Shown here: positions 1 through 7,343 of the stretch, in pieces
How the letters are laid out: every line of letters begins with the position of its first letter
Position numbering within the stretch: the stretch's first letter is position 1
NCBI RefSeq assembly: GCF_910578695.1
Contig: NZ_CAJTQJ010000005.1
Coordinates: forward strand, 1-64,000
Reading direction: 5' to 3'
Origin: an uncultured Brachyspira sp.
Lineage (GTDB): Bacteria > Spirochaetota > Brachyspiria > Brachyspirales > Brachyspiraceae
Length of the DNA: 64,000 nt
Position numbers and translations under genes: made by a program
The notes under the pieces: model-generated
Database searches by the model: none
The model's input: only the letters and a program-made list of their open reading frames with translations
Told to the model about the DNA's origin: nothing

Positions 1-55
1 GTCAACAGTCAACAGTCAACAGTCAACAGTCAACAGTCAACAGTCAACAGTCAAC
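1..55. repeat. Heptanucleotide tandem repeat (GTCAACA)n, in frame with a type IIG gene
   Basis: Seven complete copies of the 7-bp unit plus six more bases are visible, and the array continues off the left edge. The reading frame of the downstream restriction-modification gene is open straight through it, encoding a repeating SQQSTVN peptide. Because 7 is not a multiple of 3, gain or loss of one unit shifts the frame of everything downstream. This is the signature of a slipped-strand phase-variation tract. The total copy number cannot be seen from this window. Confidence 0.95.
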
Positions 56-2927
56 TAATTTAAACAATTTTCAGGATTATGTAAACTTTGATTTAAAAAA
101 TCAAGCATACGATAAATTACATTCTTTAATTACAAAATTTAAATCTAACTATTCTCAATACACAAATAAAAATTATAATGAAACAGAGACTAGAAGGGAT
201 TTTTTGGATCCTTTCTTTGAGGCATTTGGCTGGGATGTTTCGAACAAGGCAGGTAAATCGCAGACTTATCGTGATGTAATTCATGAGGATAAAGTTAAAG
301 TGGGAAAAGAGACTAAGGCACCTGATTATGCATTTCGTATTGGTGGAAATAGAGTTTTCTTTGTGGAGGCTAAAAAGCCCGGCGTTAATCTTAAAGATGA
401 TAATCTGCCTGCTTTTCAGCTTAGGAGATACGGCTGGAGTGCTAAACTTGGCATAAGTTTTCTCACTGATTTTGAGGAGCTTGCCGTTTATGACTGCACT
501 AGAAAGCCAAATGTTAATGATAAGGCTTCTACTGCTAGGATTGAGTATATTCATTTTGAAGATTATCTTAATAGATTTGATTTTCTTTATGAGATACTTA
601 ATAAAGAGAGGATTGAACAGGGTTCGCTTGAAAAATATATTGCGGGTACTTCAAACAAAAAAGGTACTGAAAGTGTTGATATTGATTTTCTTAATTCACT
701 TGATAGTTTAAGGACTAAACTTGCATCTAATATTGCGAAGCTTAATAAAAATTTATCTGTACGCGATTTGAATTATGCGGTTCAGCAGATTATTGACAGG
801 ATTATATTTTTGAGGGCGGCTGAAGACAGAGGCATTGAGGAGTATGGGGATTTAAAAAAGACCTGTGAAAATAAGGGTGAGAGTTTTTATGGTAATCTTT
901 TAAAAATTTTTGAGAAGGCTGACGGCAGGTATAATTCGGGGCTGTTTGATTTTTCTAAAGACAGTATTAGCAGCAGTATTGAGATTGATAATAAAGTGAT
1001 AAAAGAGATTATTAATGAGCTTTATTATCCTTTGAGTCCTTATGAGTTTTCTGTTATATCGGTTGAGATAATAGGGAATGCTTATGAGCAGTTTTTGGGA
1101 AAGACAATCACTATAGGTAAGAATCATAGTGCGAAGATAGAATTAAAACCAGAGGTGCGTAAGGCAGGAGGGGTTTATTATACACCTGAGTATATAGTTG
1201 ATTATATAGTAGCGAATACAGTTGGGGAGGCTATAAAGGGGAAGAAGCCTGAGGAGATAGCGAATATAAAAATATTGGATCCAGCTTGCGGCAGCGGAAG
1301 TTTTTTACTTGGGGCGTATAAATATTTACTTAATTATCATATTGAATATTACAACAAGATAAAGGACAAGGCAAAGTTTAAGGGTTCAAAAGAAGATGTA
1401 ATAAAAGAGAATGGGGATTTAACAATTTGGATAAAGAAGCAGATATTACGCAACAATATATTTGGAGTGGACATAGACAGCAATGCGGTAGAGGTAACGA
1501 AATTATCATTACTTATGAAATGTTTGGAGGGGGAGAGTCCAGCGTCAATACAGAACAATCAGGATTTATTTAATGAGCGTGCTTTACCTTCATTGGAGGA
1601 CAATATCAAATGCGGCAATAGTTTAATAGGCAATGATTTTTACGAGAGTCAGTCGGTGCTTGATTTTGACGAGGAGACGCAATATAAAATAAATTGTTTT
1701 GATTGGGAGGACGAATTTAAAAATGTTTTTAAAGGGGGCGGTTTCGATGTGGTGATAGGCAATCCGCCGTATGAAACATCAAGATCAGAAGGTATTGATA
1801 ATATAATAAAAAATTATCTTAGAGATAATTATAAAACTTCAGAAGATAAATTTGATTATTATACATTTTTTATGGAAAAGTCTAGTATATTGTCAAAAAA
1901 TGAAACTGGTATTGTATCATTAATAACGCCAAGTACATATTTGATGAAACCTCTTTCTAAAAAAATTAGACAGTTTTTATTATTTAAACATAATATTTTG
2001 AGAATAGATGAATTTAAAGGTATGGTTTTTAAAGCTGTAGTACCAACTTCTATAATTATTTTTAAAAAAACTGATGAAGTTAATATTAATAATAAAATAA
2101 AAGTTAGGTATAATATTTTTACTAGAGATAATTTTGATAATGAAGAATTTAATTTACAGTATATAGAACAAGATAGATTTAATAAAGAGCCAGATTTTTA
2201 TTTTAATATCTATGCAGATGAGAGCTACTATAATATTTTAGAAAAAATAAATAAATTAGATAATGTAGTCAAACTTGGTGAATTGTCTGAGATTTATAAC
2301 GGAATACAAACAGGCAACGACAAAGAATATATTAGTATGGATAAAAAGAATAATAAATGGTTTCCAGTAATAGTTGGTTCAGATATTAATAGATATACTA
2401 AAACTTGGGGCGGTAAGTATGTTTATTATGTTCCAGAAAAACTGCATAGTAATACAAGGGAAAATATTTTTAAAACGAAAGAAAAAATTATTATAAGACA
2501 GACAAGTAATAAAATAATAGGTACTTATGATGATGAAAGTTTCTTTACACTTGCTAGTACTTTTATAATTAAGCAATTTAATGAACAAATGGATTATAAG
2601 GCTTTATTAGGTATTTTAAATTCTAAATTATTCTATTATTTATATGTTAATTTAAATAATGAACAAGGACGTGTTTTGCCTCAAATTAAGAAGAAACATA
2701 TATTTAATTTACCTATTATAATTGGATATAGTGATTTACATAATGAATTATCATCATTGGTTAATGGAATATTAGATTTAAATAAAAAGTTAGCTGTTGA
2801 AAAAAATCCTAATGCTGTTACTATGATTAACAGGCAGATTAATGCTGTTGACAAGCAGATTGATGCGTTGGTGTACAAGTTGTATAATTTGAGCGATGAG
2901 GAAGTTAGAATTATAGAGGGTGATTAA
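1..2927 (+). CDS. Type IIG restriction-modification enzyme, 5' partial, with phase-variable N-terminus
   Basis: This is a single-chain restriction endonuclease/N6-adenine methyltransferase of the Eco57I-like class. The frame is open to the left edge: the first in-frame start-like codon is a TTG at 204, but family-typical residues (ETETRRDFLDPFFEAFGWDV) begin upstream of it, so the real start lies outside the window. Visible elements, in order, are an N-terminal PD-(D/E)XK-like nuclease (PDYAF then FFVEAKKP), a helical linker, methyltransferase motif I (DPACGSGSF), motif IV (NPPY near 1765) and a C-terminal target-recognition region ending in LVYKLYNLSDEEVRIIEGD. Base composition drops sharply just after NPPY and recovers in the last 100 bp, which suggests an exchanged recognition domain. 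The stop codon is at 2925-2927. No separate specificity subunit is present. Confidence 0.93.
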   Translation, partial: QQSTVNSQQSTVNSQQSTNLNNFQDYVNFDLKNQAYDKLHSLITKFKSNYSQYTNKNYNETETRRDFLDPFFEAFGWDVSNKAGKSQTYRDVIHEDKVKVGKETKAPDYAFRIGGNRVFFVEAKKPGVNLKDDNLPAFQLRRYGWSAKLGISFLTDFEELAVYDCTRKPNVNDKASTARIEYIHFEDYLNRFDFLYEILNKERIEQGSLEKYIAGTSNKKGTESVDIDFLNSLDSLRTKLASNIAKLNKNLSVRDLNYAVQQIIDRIIFLRAAEDRGIEEYGDLKKTCENKGESFYGNLLKIFEKADGRYNSGLFDFSKDSISSSIEIDNKVIKEIINELYYPLSPYEFSVISVEIIGNAYEQFLGKTITIGKNHSAKIELKPEVRKAGGVYYTPEYIVDYIVANTVGEAIKGKKPEEIANIKILDPACGSGSFLLGAYKYLLNYHIEYYNKIKDKAKFKGSKEDVIKENGDLTIWIKKQILRNNIFGVDIDSNAVEVTKLSLLMKCLEGESPASIQNNQDLFNERALPSLEDNIKCGNSLIGNDFYESQSVLDFDEETQYKINCFDWEDEFKNVFKGGGFDVVIGNPPYETSRSEGIDNIIKNYLRDNYKTSEDKFDYYTFFMEKSSILSKNETGIVSLITPSTYLMKPLSKKIRQFLLFKHNILRIDEFKGMVFKAVVPTSIIIFKKTDEVNINNKIKVRYNIFTRDNFDNEEFNLQYIEQDRFNKEPDFYFNIYADESYYNILEKINKLDNVVKLGELSEIYNGIQTGNDKEYISMDKKNNKWFPVIVGSDINRYTKTWGGKYVYYVPEKLHSNTRENIFKTKEKIIIRQTSNKIIGTYDDESFFTLASTFIIKQFNEQMDYKALLGILNSKLFYYLYVNLNNEQGRVLPQIKKKHIFNLPIIIGYSDLHNELSSLVNGILDLNKKLAVEKNPNAVTMINRQINAVDKQIDALVYKLYNLSDEEVRIIEGD

Positions 2928-2972
2928 ATAGAAAATAGGTATTATATATTGATTAAATAATTTTATATTATA

Positions 2973-3000
2973 TTGACAAAAAAATTATGTATAGTATTAT
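2973..3000 (+). promoter_or_regulatory. Candidate sigma-70 promoter of the retron-like unit
   Basis: A perfect -35 TTGACA (2973-2978) is followed after 16 bp by TATTAT (2995-3000). Transcription would start near 3007, directly before the candidate msr-msd RNA. It is the only strong promoter-like pair in the gap between the type IIG gene and the reverse transcriptase. Confidence 0.6.
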
Positions 3001-3006
3001 TATATA

Positions 3007-3175
3007 AGAATTGCCACCAAGCAATAAATATTGCTCTTTGAAAAATTTCACAATTAATTGAATTGTTTGATTATTGTGTTCATTGCTTATTTACTTAAAT
3101 GTATTTTACATTAATTATGAATTGCTATTGTTTGTATTTCATTTATTCATTTAAAATATGTTTTGGGTGGCGATG
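3007..3175 (+). ncRNA. Candidate retron msr-msd RNA
   Basis: The segment has the layout expected of retron template RNA. ATTGCCACC (3010-3018, candidate a1) can pair with GGTGGCGAT (3166-3174, candidate a2) over 9 bp with one wobble. An AGC triplet at 3020-3022 follows a1 after one base, as the branching-guanosine motif follows a1 in Ec86. Two stem-loops come next: AGCAAT/ATTGCT (3020-3035) and CACAAT/ATTGTG (3049-3078). A third hairpin AATGTA/TACATT (3098-3112) lies where the reverse-transcribed part would be. An alternative a2, GGGTGGC at 3323-3329, pairs 6-7 bp with the same a1 and would enclose the palindrome at 3184-3280. Paired bases were matched by eye; no folding energy was computed. 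The element is separated from the RT gene by about 360 bp, which is longer than usual. Confidence 0.5.
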
Positions 3176-3183
3176 ATTTATCG

Positions 3184-3280
3184 CTCGTTATTAGCAATCA
3201 TATATTGCATTAACTAACAATAGACTCGCAAAGCGAGTAATTTGTTAGAATATTGCAATAATTTATTGCTCGTTTACGAG
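3184..3280. repeat. Large nested palindrome between candidate msr-msd and the RT gene
   Basis: Successive arms match outward from one centre: ACTCGC/GCGAGT (3224-3229 with 3233-3238), CTAACAA/TTGTTAG (3214-3220 with 3242-3248), ATTGCA/TGCAAT (3204-3209 with 3254-3259), AGCAAT/ATTGCT (3193-3198 with 3265-3270) and CTCGT/ACGAG (3184-3188 with 3276-3280). Its vocabulary (GCTCGTTTA, TTAGCAAT, TTTATCGCTCG) recurs in the palindromic arrays near rpmE and rpmG, so it is probably a member of that dispersed family. It could instead be part of the retron msd if the a2 at 3323 is the true one. Confidence 0.8.
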
Positions 3281-3313
3281 CTAATGGTCTTAAACAGGGA
3301 TATAATTTTTTCA

Positions 3314-3378
3314 CTCCTTTATGGGTGGCATAGTGCTTCTTACATTGTGTAAGAAATCCAAAGTACTATATAAAGGAG
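3314..3378 (+). promoter_or_regulatory. Leader hairpin that sequesters the ribosome binding site of the 43-aa peptide
   Basis: CTCCTTTAT (3314-3322) is perfectly complementary to ATAAAGGAG (3370-3378), which contains the Shine-Dalgarno of the small gene at 3384. Inside are ATAGT/ACTAT (3330-3334 with 3365-3369) and TTCTTACA-TTG-TGTAAGAA (3337-3355). GGGTGGC (3323-3329) bulges out on one side and is complementary to the GCCACC of the candidate a1 at 3013-3018. This arrangement predicts translation that is blocked unless the hairpin is opened or processed. The complementarity is directly visible; the regulatory role is inferred. Confidence 0.6.
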
Positions 3379-3383
3379 ATATT

Positions 3384-3515
3384 ATGGTAAATTTTATCAA
3401 AAATAAAATTATATCACTATTCCTAAATATGATATTTTATTATGTAAAATATCATAAGTTGATACACTTTATTATTAAGGTTGTATCTTCCATTATGGAT
3501 TACCTGTTTAGGTAA
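3384..3515 (+). CDS. Small hydrophobic basic peptide, 43 aa, in the retron leader
   Basis: A short gene starts at ATG 3384 with a strong AAAGGAG ribosome binding site six bases upstream and ends with TAA at 3513-3515. The product begins MVNFIKNKIISLFLNMIFYY and is rich in Ile, Phe and Lys. It reads as two short hydrophobic segments separated by KYHK, as in membrane-active toxin peptides of type I toxin-antitoxin systems. I do not recognise the family. It lies between the candidate msr-msd RNA and the reverse transcriptase in the same direction, so it could be a third retron component. Alternatively it could be an unrelated small toxin or a leader peptide coupling translation to the RT gene. 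The unusually good ribosome binding site and the hairpin covering it argue that it is translated. Confidence 0.55.
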   Translation: MVNFIKNKIISLFLNMIFYYVKYHKLIHFIIKVVSSIMDYLFR

Positions 3516-3532
3516 CCAGCTTATTATTTTTG

Positions 3533-4489
3533 ATGATAAAATACAATTTGGATATATTTAAAAATTTTACTTCTATAGAAAAAGTTTGTAAAGTTCTTTG
3601 TGTTAATAAAGTATTAAAATATAACATTATTAACAATAATATAAAAGAATGTTATATAACAGAAATTAATGACAATGGTAGAGAAATACACAAACCTATG
3701 TATTTTCTTAAAAAATCTCAAAAAAAATTATTAAAATGTTTATTACCAAAAGTTTTACCTAAATATTTATTTGCTCCAAGTATAAAAAATACTAATAAAA
3801 ATAATATTGAAAATGCTAGATATCATTTAGGAAAAAAATATTTTTTGACTATGGATATATCAAGTTTTTATAATAGTATCAAAGGGAATATAATATATGA
3901 TTTATTTTTTAATAAGTTTAAATTAAATAGTGATGTAGCATTATTTATTACAAAATTAACAGTTTATGATAATGGGGAAGAAACTTTTTTATCTACAGGA
4001 AGTCCATCAAGTCAAATATTAGCATATTTATGTTATAGTGATGTTTTTGATAATATTTATAATCTATGTTTAAAAAAAGGAATAAGATTTTCTTTATATG
4101 TAGATGATATGACATTTTCTTCAGATATAAAGTTTACAAATAAATTGCCTAATAAGATAATAGATATTTTTGAAAAAAATAATTTAAAGATAAAACCTGA
4201 AAAAACTAAGCGGTATAATAAAGGTTATGCTAAAATAACAGGTGTAATATTAAAAAATAATAAACTATATATAAAAAATTCAAAAAGAAAAGATATTATT
4301 GAAAATTTAAAATTATTAAATAAATCTAATGATATTATTAAAAAAGAGATAGAAAATAATAATATTGAAATTATTAAAACAATATCAAAATTAAATGGCT
4401 TACTTAATTATACTAAACAAATAGAAGAAGATCATTTTTTAGCTAATAGAAATAGAATAAGAAAATTATATAAATTAATACCTAAGTAA
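3533..4489 (+). CDS. Retron-type reverse transcriptase
   Basis: About 318 aa from ATG 3533 (a TTG at 3530 is in frame); no clear ribosome binding site precedes it. It is a compact RT without nuclease or maturase domains, as in retrons. Visible motifs are NARYH near residue 94 (the NAxxH signature of retron RTs), TMDISSFY near 107 (first catalytic Asp), TGSPSSQ near 156 (palm motif 4), YVDDMTFS near 190 (the YxDD active site) and ITGV near 236 (the VTG-like motif of region Y that contacts the RNA). In retrons the RT makes an RNA-linked single-stranded msDNA from the adjacent msr-msd transcript and forms an antiphage complex with an effector. The gene downstream encodes a membrane protein, recalling Ec48-type retrons with transmembrane effectors. 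The gene is extremely AT-rich, like its neighbours. Confidence 0.92.
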   Translation: MIKYNLDIFKNFTSIEKVCKVLCVNKVLKYNIINNNIKECYITEINDNGREIHKPMYFLKKSQKKLLKCLLPKVLPKYLFAPSIKNTNKNNIENARYHLGKKYFLTMDISSFYNSIKGNIIYDLFFNKFKLNSDVALFITKLTVYDNGEETFLSTGSPSSQILAYLCYSDVFDNIYNLCLKKGIRFSLYVDDMTFSSDIKFTNKLPNKIIDIFEKNNLKIKPEKTKRYNKGYAKITGVILKNNKLYIKNSKRKDIIENLKLLNKSNDIIKKEIENNNIEIIKTISKLNGLLNYTKQIEEDHFLANRNRIRKLYKLIPK

Positions 4490-4565
4490 TTTAATTTTTT
4501 ATTAAATGTTTGGTATTATTATATTGTTTTATAAAGTAGTAATAAAGATTATTGAGAGGTAGTAA

Positions 4566-5387
4566 ATGGAAAATAAAGATTTTATTTTAATAGAAAATTT
4601 ATTAAATTCTCGTATAGAACAAATTAGTAAAATTAGACTTGTTCCAGATATTATTAATAATATGCATAAAACTCAAATACAATATTTGGAAGCGTATAAA
4701 AATTTACCAATAGCAAATTTTGATAATGTATTTAATAAAATTAATTTTGAAAAGATTTTAATTCCTAGATTTTCTGATGAAATTCAATCGACTATTTCAA
4801 AATTAGTAGATGTTCTTACATTTAGAGATATTAATATTTTAGGATTATCTAATGAATTTCAGCGTACTATTTCAATGCTAACTAATGTTTTTACATTTAG
4901 GAATATTAATATTCCAATGTTGCAATACAAAGAAATTATTTCTAATTCTATTGATGAAGCATTATTAAAATTAGAAGAGAATAAAGATATAAATTTAGAA
5001 AATATTGATAAAAATGAGATTGAAGAGTTAAAAAACGACTTAGAAGAAATACACAAAGAAAATGTCATATCACTTAATTGGCAGCAAAAGATATTTGATG
5101 TTTATAAAAAATGGGCTAAAAAAAATCCTATTATAGCACTAATATTATCTATAGTTGTTACGGCTATTATTAGTTTTTATGTAGGTCTTTGCTTGCCTGT
5201 AAGAAAAGATGCTAGTTCTAATTCTCAAATAATAAATAAAACTACTATTAATAATGTAACTATTATTGGGGATGTTAAATATTATTATGAAGTAGAAACT
5301 AAAGATAATGAAGGTAATATTATTAATGGTTATGTTAGTAAAAGAAAATATAATCAATTAAAGTCAAATAAAACTTTTCAAAAATAA
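4566..5387 (+). CDS. Candidate retron effector: helical protein with one transmembrane segment
   Basis: 273 aa starting 76 bp after the RT gene, behind a GAGAGG ribosome binding site. I do not recognise a named family. The N-terminal 180 residues are helical and contain two tandem copies of a ~25-residue unit (SDEIQSTISKLVDVLTFRDI, then SNEFQRTISMLTNVFTFRNI, about residues 69-119), followed by an acidic coiled stretch (140-165). One clear membrane segment follows (NPIIALILSIVVTAIISFYV, about 187-210). The C-terminus after it (VKYYYEVETKDNEG, GYVSKRKYNQL) resembles a small SH3-like fold. Position directly behind a retron RT and the membrane anchor suggest an effector that damages or depolarises the membrane, as known for Ec48. 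That role is inferred from context. Confidence 0.65.
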   Translation: MENKDFILIENLLNSRIEQISKIRLVPDIINNMHKTQIQYLEAYKNLPIANFDNVFNKINFEKILIPRFSDEIQSTISKLVDVLTFRDINILGLSNEFQRTISMLTNVFTFRNINIPMLQYKEIISNSIDEALLKLEENKDINLENIDKNEIEELKNDLEEIHKENVISLNWQQKIFDVYKKWAKKNPIIALILSIVVTAIISFYVGLCLPVRKDASSNSQIINKTTINNVTIIGDVKYYYEVETKDNEGNIINGYVSKRKYNQLKSNKTFQK

Positions 5388-5388
5388 T

Positions 5389-5470
5389 ATTGAGTAATAA
5401 ACCGCACCTACATTTTACTGTCCTTAATATTAAGATATACGGCGCGGGAAAGCCCCTACTGTAATGAGTG
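5389..5470. repeat. Dispersed element behind the retron effector (copy 1)
   Basis: The sequence TAATATTGAGTAATAAACCG begins two bases after the effector stop. Close matches stand just behind two other defence genes, at 9289 and 15497. It continues into ACTGTCCTTAATATTAAGATATACGGCGCGGG, which matches ACTATTCTTAAAGTCAAGATATGCAGTGCGGG at about 9313-9344. No protein-coding potential was seen. Confidence 0.65.
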
Positions 5471-5473
5471 CGT

Positions 5474-5716
5474 TTAGCTATGCGAGTAGTACAGAGTATT
5501 GCATGATATATCCAAATCATCGTTCCAAGAAATACCGTATCCGCCAATATCTACTTTTACAAGATTAAATAAGGTTTTATCATTCAAAATTTCAAACTCT
5601 TTATGTTCAGCGATTAATTTTTTCATATCATAATGTTTTATTTCTTCATTTTCAAATATTATTTCTAAAATGAGATTATCCAAAGCCTTAACATTTTTAA
5701 TTTTATAGAAAGTCAT
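5474..5716 (-). CDS. DUF2442 family protein
   Basis: 80 aa. Residues YGISWNDDLDISCNTLY near the C-terminus are the family hallmark, and the N-terminus (FYKIKNVKALDNLILEIIFEN) has the usual beta-rich pattern. DUF2442 proteins are small and commonly encoded right after a DUF4160 protein; many such pairs are annotated as putative toxin-antitoxin modules, though the activity is poorly established. Its ATG (5714-5716) lies 2 bp downstream of the stop of the DUF4160 remnant, so the two once formed an operon on the minus strand. The gene itself looks intact although its partner is broken. Confidence 0.8.
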   Translation of the reverse strand: MTFYKIKNVKALDNLILEIIFENEEIKHYDMKKLIAEHKEFEILNDKTLFNLVKVDIGGYGISWNDDLDISCNTLYYSHS

Positions 5717-5718
5717 AA

Positions 5719-5957
5719 TTACTCCAAAGGTTCTAATTGTTTAAAATTTTGAGTATTCCAAATATTTAAAAGTTCGTCTTGATTATTTTTAGCCCATTCT
5801 AATACAAGCGGGTAAATCGCCTTCTATCATTTTTAATTTATTAATATCAATAACTCCTACATATTCCCATATATAGATGAAAATGCGGAGAATTATGTTC
5901 TTTTTGCTGAAAATACATTTTTATAATAATACCATAAAATCTTGATATAACAGGCAT
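5719..5957 (-). pseudogene. DUF4160 family gene, broken by frame changes
   Basis: Reading the minus strand from ATG 5957 gives MPVISRFYGIIIKMYFQQ, then HNSPHFH, the conserved DUF4160 start. The frame is then lost near 5868, resumes as GVIDINKLKMIEGDLP, and is lost again near 5816, where about four codons appear deleted. It ends as LVLEWAKNNQDELLNIWNTQ and stops 2 bp before the DUF2442 gene. All three pieces match one family in the correct order, so this is a decayed gene and not a chance resemblance. Confidence 0.8.
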
Positions 5958-6017
5958 TTGATATCCTTATTTTTTTATCAATTTTAACATATAGATTATA
6001 TTTTTACAAATAGTTTA

Positions 6018-6057
6018 TTTCTTGTTTCTCGCTATAGGGAGTCTTGCCTTTGCAAAA
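6018..6057. repeat. Dispersed GTTTCTCGCTRTAGG element fused to a type IIG remnant
   Basis: CTTGTTTCTCGCTATAGGGA with following GTCTTGCCTTTGC resembles GTTTCTCGCTGTAGGCGGGC at about 9498-9530, GTTTCTAGCTGTAGGCGGGC at about 9714-9745 and CTACGCCGTAGGCGGAC at about 13763. The element abuts the truncated type IIG fragment, so it may mark a deletion or recombination junction. Confidence 0.5.
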
Positions 6058-6743
6058 AAAAATTATCCAATTATTCAAAATTAGGTTCACATTGTGATAT
6101 TATCAGAGGTTTTGAATGCGGTTTTAATAATGAGAAAATTAATAAAGAAAAAAGTCAATATAAAATGATACGAGGTGAAAATATTAGTAGATATATTATA
6201 ACAGAGGGCGAATATTATGTGCATCCAGATTTTAAAAATGAATCAAAGATTTTTAAAAGAGAAGAAATATTTACTAAAGTACCTAAAATGGTAACTAAAT
6301 TTGTATCTAACAATATAGAATTTGCTTTAGATGAAGTAGGTTATTGTAATACTAATGTAGTTTATAATGTTCATATAATTGATGAAACTCATATTAATTA
6401 TTTATTAGCTGTTTTGAATTCAAAAGTTGTTAATTTTTGGTTTAAAAATATATATGTTAATGATGATACCTTATTTCCTCATATACAAAAAAATCAATTA
6501 GAATCAATACCCATACCACTATTAGATATTTCTGATAAGCAAGATAAAGAAATGCATGACAAAATTGTTAATTTAGCTGACAATATAATTGAGTTAAACA
6601 AAAAGTTAGCCGTTGAAAAAAATCCTAATACTATTACTATGGTTAGCAGGCAGATTAGTGCTGTTGATAAGGCTATTGATAAAATTGTGTATGCTTTGTA
6701 TTGGATTACTTATGATGAGATTAAAATTATAGAAAGTGAATAA
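6058..6743 (+). pseudogene. C-terminal fragment of a type IIG restriction-modification enzyme (target-recognition region)
   Basis: The frame is open from about 6058 and reads KLSNYSKLGSHCDIIRGFEC then MIRGENISRYIITEGEYY, a typical second half of a type IIG target-recognition domain. It ends LNKKLAVEKNPNTITMVSRQ and DEIKIIESE, almost the same tail as the full enzyme at the left edge. Nuclease, motif I and NPPY are all missing. An internal ATG at 6165 could give a 192-aa product, but nothing suggests a function for it alone. It is best seen as a truncated gene that could serve as a donor of an alternative specificity by recombination. Confidence 0.85.
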
Positions 6744-6874
6744 TATTTTATTATAGTTTTATGTTAATAGAGCGAAGAAAGTTATGCATATTAATACATT
6801 ATATATTATGAAGTTTGCATAAGGTGTTCAAAATACTTGATTTTATATTTAATGGTTTTATAATTATATTAGAT

Positions 6875-7117
6875 ATGAATAAAAAAGAAATTATTGATAA
6901 ACTTACAAATAATAATAAAAATATTAAATATTCTTATTTTTGTAATATTGTAGAATCTTTTGGTTTTGTATGTAAAAGACAAAGAGGAAGCCATAGAATA
7001 TATTCAAGAATTGGTATTTCTGAATTAATTAATATACAAAATGTTAATGGAGAAGTAAAACCTTATCAAGTTAAACAATTTTTATATCTAATTAATAAAT
7101 ATAATTTGGAGGAATGA
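6875..7117 (+). CDS. hicA: HicA-family mRNA interferase toxin
   Basis: 80 aa from ATG 6875; an upstream in-frame start at 6815 would add 20 hydrophobic residues not typical of the family. HicA proteins are small double-stranded-RNA-binding-fold ribonucleases that cleave mRNA in ribosome-independent fashion. The signature is FVCKRQRGSHRIYSR, with the catalytic His in GSH. The following hicB-like gene starts one base after the stop with the ribosome binding site GGAGGA inside the hicA end, the usual toxin-first order. Confidence 0.8.
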   Translation: MNKKEIIDKLTNNNKNIKYSYFCNIVESFGFVCKRQRGSHRIYSRIGISELINIQNVNGEVKPYQVKQFLYLINKYNLEE

Positions 7118-7118
7118 T

Positions 7119-7295
7119 ATGAAATACAGTATTAAAATTTTTTATAGCGAAGAAGATGAAGGTTATATAGCTTTATCAGAAGAGTTGGATAGTATAAGTG
7201 TTTTTGGTTCAACAGAAGAAGAAGCGTTAAAAGAAATAAAAAATGCGATATGCCTTTATTTTGAAGAGAAAAATATATCATTAAAAAGATCATAA
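7119..7295 (+). CDS. hicB: HicB-family antitoxin (short)
   Basis: 58 aa, starting MKYSIKIFYSEEDEGYIALS. This is the partial RNase-H-like fold of HicB, with the conserved DEGYIA and the later GSTEEEALKEIKNAI helix. It binds and neutralises HicA. It ends after ISLKRS and carries no separate C-terminal DNA-binding domain, so autoregulation by this protein alone is doubtful. It is coupled to hicA (stop 7117, start 7119). Confidence 0.8.
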   Translation: MKYSIKIFYSEEDEGYIALSEELDSISVFGSTEEEALKEIKNAICLYFEEKNISLKRS

Positions 7296-7343
7296 AATTT
7301 TGTTATTACATATTCATCTATATAGCATGAAAATACTTAGGAT

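Noticed and set aside
1..55. Short repeat array as a CRISPR
   Set aside because: The unit is 7 bp in perfect tandem with no spacers and lies within a coding frame.
126..554. 142-codon minus-strand frame
   Set aside because: It is antisense to the conserved type IIG N-terminal region and has no domain or ribosome binding site.
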